Positions 6,690 through 8,782 of a stretch of 8,782 nt of DNA are shown in pieces. Source of the stretch: an uncultured bacterium (GTDB lineage: Bacteria; Verrucomicrobiota; Kiritimatiellia; CAIKKV01; CAITUY01); NCBI GenBank assembly GCA_903934155.1, contig CAIZMS010000413.1:1-8782 (forward strand). Reading direction: 5' to 3'. The notes under the pieces are model-generated. The model ran no database searches. It had not been told where the DNA came from and saw only the letters and a program-made list of their open reading frames with translations. The number at the start of each line of letters is the position of its first letter. Position 1 is the stretch's first letter. A program made the position numbers and the translations under genes.

Positions 6690-7502
6690 CTAGAAGCCGT
6701 AAGTCGCCGACACGGTTGTCCAGAAATCGTCCTCCGGATTCACGCTTGATTCATACGACCACTGGTAATTGACGCCCCACCCGAAGTAACCGCCCAGCGC
6801 CTGAACGCCGGTGGATAACCCGGCGGTGGAATGGCTCCAGCCCGGGGTGATGCCGAATGCCCCCTCATGATAGCTCGTGCTGGCATAGGTGCTGACGTCC
6901 TGCCCCTTGGCCCGTGGAATGAAGACCGGGATCGCGTGAGCGTATTGGAGTATGAGTTCATGCCGACCACCTGCTTGAAAGGTCTCCCGTTCATTCGGAT
7001 TCCAGAAATAGTAGTTGTAGGAGGGGACCAGGAACGAACCGGCCAGGGGAATCGATTTGGGCAACGACAGGCCGGCATGGTATTTCTGTCCGCACTTTTC
7101 GCGGGCCGAAACAGGATTCCCGTCCTTGCCGACCGTGACATCCTGATTGGGGTAATCCCAGAAATCGAGATAGCCATGCAGGTTGATGGGCAGGGCAGAC
7201 CCGGCCAGGAAATCGCGGGAATAGGTTAGCATCGCGTCATGCTCATCGGAAGCCCGGTTGGCGCGGTCCACCTGCAAGGCGGTCCAATATTTCAGGCTGA
7301 CACCCTTGAGGGGCGTGTCGAGTTTCAGCATGGGTTGCCATGTGGGATGGTCGCCTCCCACATTAAACCCATCCGTCATATACTTGGAAGCCCAGGTCAG
7401 ATCGGCTGTGACTGCCCAAGGGTTGTCTGGCTCGGCTGCCGCCAATGTGCCTGCCATTATTGCAATCCCGATGGTTCCCCTGATCACGCCCCATGGTTTC
7501 AT
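6690..7502 (-). CDS. Outer-membrane beta-barrel protein (TorF/Gcw_chp-like putative porin)
   Basis: A 270-residue protein with a clear signal peptide: Lys2 and Arg8, hydrophobic 9-22, cleavage likely after Ala-Ala-Ala at 23. The mature chain is rich in aromatic and glycine residues, with alternating polar and apolar strands, for example WAVTADLTWASKYMTDGFNV (29-48), LPINLHGYLDFWDY (near 104-117) and FLVPSYNYYFWNP. It ends in ATYGF with a C-terminal phenylalanine, the usual signal for beta-barrel assembly in the outer membrane. The opening pattern 'ADLTWASKYMTDGFN' resembles the 'SDYRFRGISQ' start of the Gcw_chp/TorF family, so a small porin is the best guess; substrate unknown. It lies between the IclR regulator gene (17-base gap) and the HzsA-related gene (49-base gap), so it could give the exported redox protein or its substrate a route across the outer membrane; this is inference. 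Confidence 0.65.
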   Translation of the reverse strand: MKPWGVIRGTIGIAIMAGTLAAAEPDNPWAVTADLTWASKYMTDGFNVGGDHPTWQPMLKLDTPLKGVSLKYWTALQVDRANRASDEHDAMLTYSRDFLAGSALPINLHGYLDFWDYPNQDVTVGKDGNPVSAREKCGQKYHAGLSLPKSIPLAGSFLVPSYNYYFWNPNERETFQAGGRHELILQYAHAIPVFIPRAKGQDVSTYASTSYHEGAFGITPGWSHSTAGLSTGVQALGGYFGWGVNYQWSYESSVNPEDDFWTTVSATYGF

Positions 7503-7519
7503 CTGTTTTCACTTCCTTT

Positions 7520-8338
7520 TTAAACAGCGACAGGACGGCTGTCGCGGGCTTGTTGTTTTATCGCATTCTTCAGATCATTGCCTGAGTGTCCCATCGCCAG
7601 CGAAATGCGCCGGGCGGCCTCGACGACCTGTGGCGCGATTTCATTTTTGAGGGCCTGCCGGGTAAAATAGAGGGTCAAGACCGAGACGCCGATGGTTCCG
7701 GCAAGTTTGCCGGCGTAGTCGAAGATCGGCGCGGCGCAACACATCAGTCCGTCCGCGTATTCCTCGAGGTCCAGGGCATATCCACGCTTCCGGGTATTCT
7801 CGAGATCGGCCTTGAGCTTAAGGGGGTCGGTAAGGGTTTTAGGGGTCTGCCGGGGCAGTCCGTCAGCGATGACTTCTGTTAGTAGGCGGTCCTGGGCATA
7901 GGCCAGCAACGTTTTGCCTGGTGCCGAACAGTGCAGGGCATAGCGTTCGCCGACTTGTGCGGTGATCCGGATGGTGCCGGTGCCGTCTAGATGCTCTAGG
8001 TAAACGAGGTTCTTCCCGAGCAGGATGCCGAGGTAGGTGCTTTGTCCGGTGGCCTCCCATAATTGTCGGAGGGGGCCGGATGCCGCTACGCGGATATCCA
8101 TACGCTGGATGGACTTGTGCATATGGTGCAGCGGTAGGAGTCCGAGGCAGTAGGCCGGTCCCGGTTTACGGACCAGCCATCCCGCGTCCGTCAGGGTCTG
8201 CAGGAGGCGGAATACCATGTTTTTGTTGAGCTTGAGCTTCTGGCTGATCTCGGAGACACCGAGGGGTTGAGGGACGTCGCTGAGAAGCTCGATCAGGCGC
8301 AGCGCGTTGCGTACGGCGGGCATGTTGTAGGAAGCCAT
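7520..8338 (-). CDS. IclR family transcriptional regulator
   Basis: A 272-residue cytosolic DNA-binding protein of typical IclR size. Residues 6-60 form the winged helix-turn-helix (PAVRNALRLIELLS, then LGVSEISQKLKLNKNMVFRLLQTLTDAGWLVRK). Residues about 75-250 form the effector-binding domain, with the family signatures ALHCSAPGKTLLAY (134-147), RKRGYALDLEEYADGLMCCAAPIFD (split over 183-207) and LAGTIGVSV (212-220). IclR proteins bind small carbon metabolites and repress or activate nearby catabolic genes. The start ATG is backed by a GGAG six bases upstream. It is the first gene of the - strand series and is followed after 17 bases by the outer-membrane protein gene, so it probably controls its own operon. 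The effector may be a rhamnose or fucose breakdown product, given the dehydrogenase at the operon's end and the adjacent rhamnose genes, but this is only contextual. Confidence 0.93.
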   Translation of the reverse strand: MASYNMPAVRNALRLIELLSDVPQPLGVSEISQKLKLNKNMVFRLLQTLTDAGWLVRKPGPAYCLGLLPLHHMHKSIQRMDIRVAASGPLRQLWEATGQSTYLGILLGKNLVYLEHLDGTGTIRITAQVGERYALHCSAPGKTLLAYAQDRLLTEVIADGLPRQTPKTLTDPLKLKADLENTRKRGYALDLEEYADGLMCCAAPIFDYAGKLAGTIGVSVLTLYFTRQALKNEIAPQVVEAARRISLAMGHSGNDLKNAIKQQARDSRPVAV

Positions 8339-8372
8339 GAAGTTCTCCAGAGTCCGGGCGTCATGAAATCAA

Positions 8373-8400
8373 GTCGTTATAGGTGTATACTGTCGTTATA
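8373..8400. repeat. 9-bp direct repeat upstream of the IclR gene, candidate operator/promoter
   Basis: GTCGTTATA occurs exactly at 8373-8381 and 8392-8400, 19 bases apart start to start, with the palindrome GTATAC (8385-8390) between the copies. Seen from the regulator's strand, each copy reads TATAACGAC and contains a -10-like TATAAC; no good -35 pairs with either. The repeat lies about 35-62 bases before the IclR start codon, in an AT-rich patch (about 8370-8425) within an otherwise GC-rich window. Position and repetition fit an autoregulatory binding site or a promoter. IclR operators are more often palindromic, so the assignment is tentative. Confidence 0.4.
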
Positions 8401-8480
8401 AAATATGCAAACACATTATTTTTGAGGCAGAGGCATTGCCGAGAGGGCATGGTTGCAAGGGCGCGAAGCGAAATTGAGTT

Positions 8481-8782
8481 TTATTTCCCCAATGCCACTT
8501 CAAGGGCGATCAGGGTGTAGGAGGTGACGAGAACATCATTGGCCTCCCAGAAGCGGTTGTTCCTGTTGACCCAGTAGCCGTGCCCGGTCTTGGAATCCAC
8601 CTTCTGCAGGCTGATGAGTTTTTCAACGATGGCTTTGCGCCAGAATACCGGGTTTTTCCCCTTGGTCGGAATGTTCTCCCGTCCGAATGTGGCGAGGGAT
8701 TTGCTGAGGACGTTGTAGAAGTAGAACAGGCCTTCGTCCTTCATTCCTGGATTTTCTTCCAGAGTCCAATGTTTGACGGCCC
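8481..8782 (-). CDS. Prenyltransferase/squalene oxidase repeat protein, C-terminal part
   Basis: The frame is open from the window edge to a TAA at 8483-8481, giving the last 99 residues of a longer protein; the ATG at 8744 is internal. The visible sequence has the hallmarks of bacterial squalene-cyclase-like (alpha/alpha toroid) repeat proteins: HWTLEENPGMKDEGLFYFYN at the start, then VLSKSLATFG, a helix with VEKLISLQK, a 'G.GYWVN' repeat turn (usually DGSWVN in QW-type repeats), and FWEANDVLVTSYTLIALEVAL at the end. Such proteins are common in PVC genomes with no known substrate; they are not necessarily hopanoid cyclases, and the catalytic part, if any, is outside the window. It reads toward the IclR gene with a 142-base gap. 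I see no clear terminator after it, so read-through into the IclR operon is possible. Confidence 0.75.
   Translation of the reverse strand, partial: AVKHWTLEENPGMKDEGLFYFYNVLSKSLATFGRENIPTKGKNPVFWRKAIVEKLISLQKVDSKTGHGYWVNRNNRFWEANDVLVTSYTLIALEVALGK

Noticed and set aside
8424..8435. Tandem GAGGCA GAGGCA and short GGCA/TGCC hairpins between the repeat-protein gene and the IclR gene
   Set aside because: Only two six-base units and 4-bp stems without a T-tract; these can arise by chance and do not make a terminator.

Overview
The window looks like a chromosomal piece from a Gram-negative bacterium of the PVC group (Kiritimatiellota, Lentisphaerota, Verrucomicrobiota or Planctomycetota). The pointers are a large protein related to hydrazine synthase alpha subunit (HzsA-related, with three CXXCH motifs), a URO-D superfamily protein next to sugar genes, a secreted FIST-like protein, and a squalene-cyclase-like repeat protein with the 'YxTLxENPGM' style signature. 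This assignment rests on remembered family distributions, not on a marker gene.

Left part, + strand (1-1700): the 3' end of a URO-D family gene overlaps by four bases (ATGA) the start of a RhaT-type L-rhamnose/H+ symporter gene, which is followed by an L-rhamnose mutarotase (RhaM family) gene. This is the end of a deoxysugar (rhamnose or possibly fucose) uptake and catabolism operon.

Middle and right part, - strand (8338 down to 1716): five tightly spaced genes read in one direction, in the order IclR-type regulator, outer-membrane beta-barrel protein, HzsA-related haem protein, exported FIST-like protein, YqhD-like iron-containing alcohol dehydrogenase. Gaps are 17 to 49 bases, so they probably form one operon. 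Its last gene converges on the rhamnose mutarotase gene with only 15 bases between the stops. The dehydrogenase is a plausible lactaldehyde reductase, which would link the two operons in rhamnose/fucose breakdown. The three exported products suggest an envelope function that I cannot name.

The main anomaly is an in-frame TGA (4187-4189) in the HzsA-related gene. The frame stays open for another 93 codons after it and encodes what looks like the normal C-terminal end of the family, so the gene is interrupted by a single stop codon. Candidate causes are a nonsense mutation, a base error in the sequence, or recoding. A UxxC pattern would result if the TGA were read as selenocysteine, but I see no convincing SECIS hairpin.

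Far right (8481-8782, - strand): the C-terminal end of a prenyltransferase/squalene-oxidase repeat protein that runs off the window. The 142-base gap between it and the IclR gene is relatively AT-rich near the regulator and holds a 9-bp direct repeat that may be the operon's operator. I found no tRNA, rRNA, CRISPR array, insertion sequence or strong intrinsic terminator.
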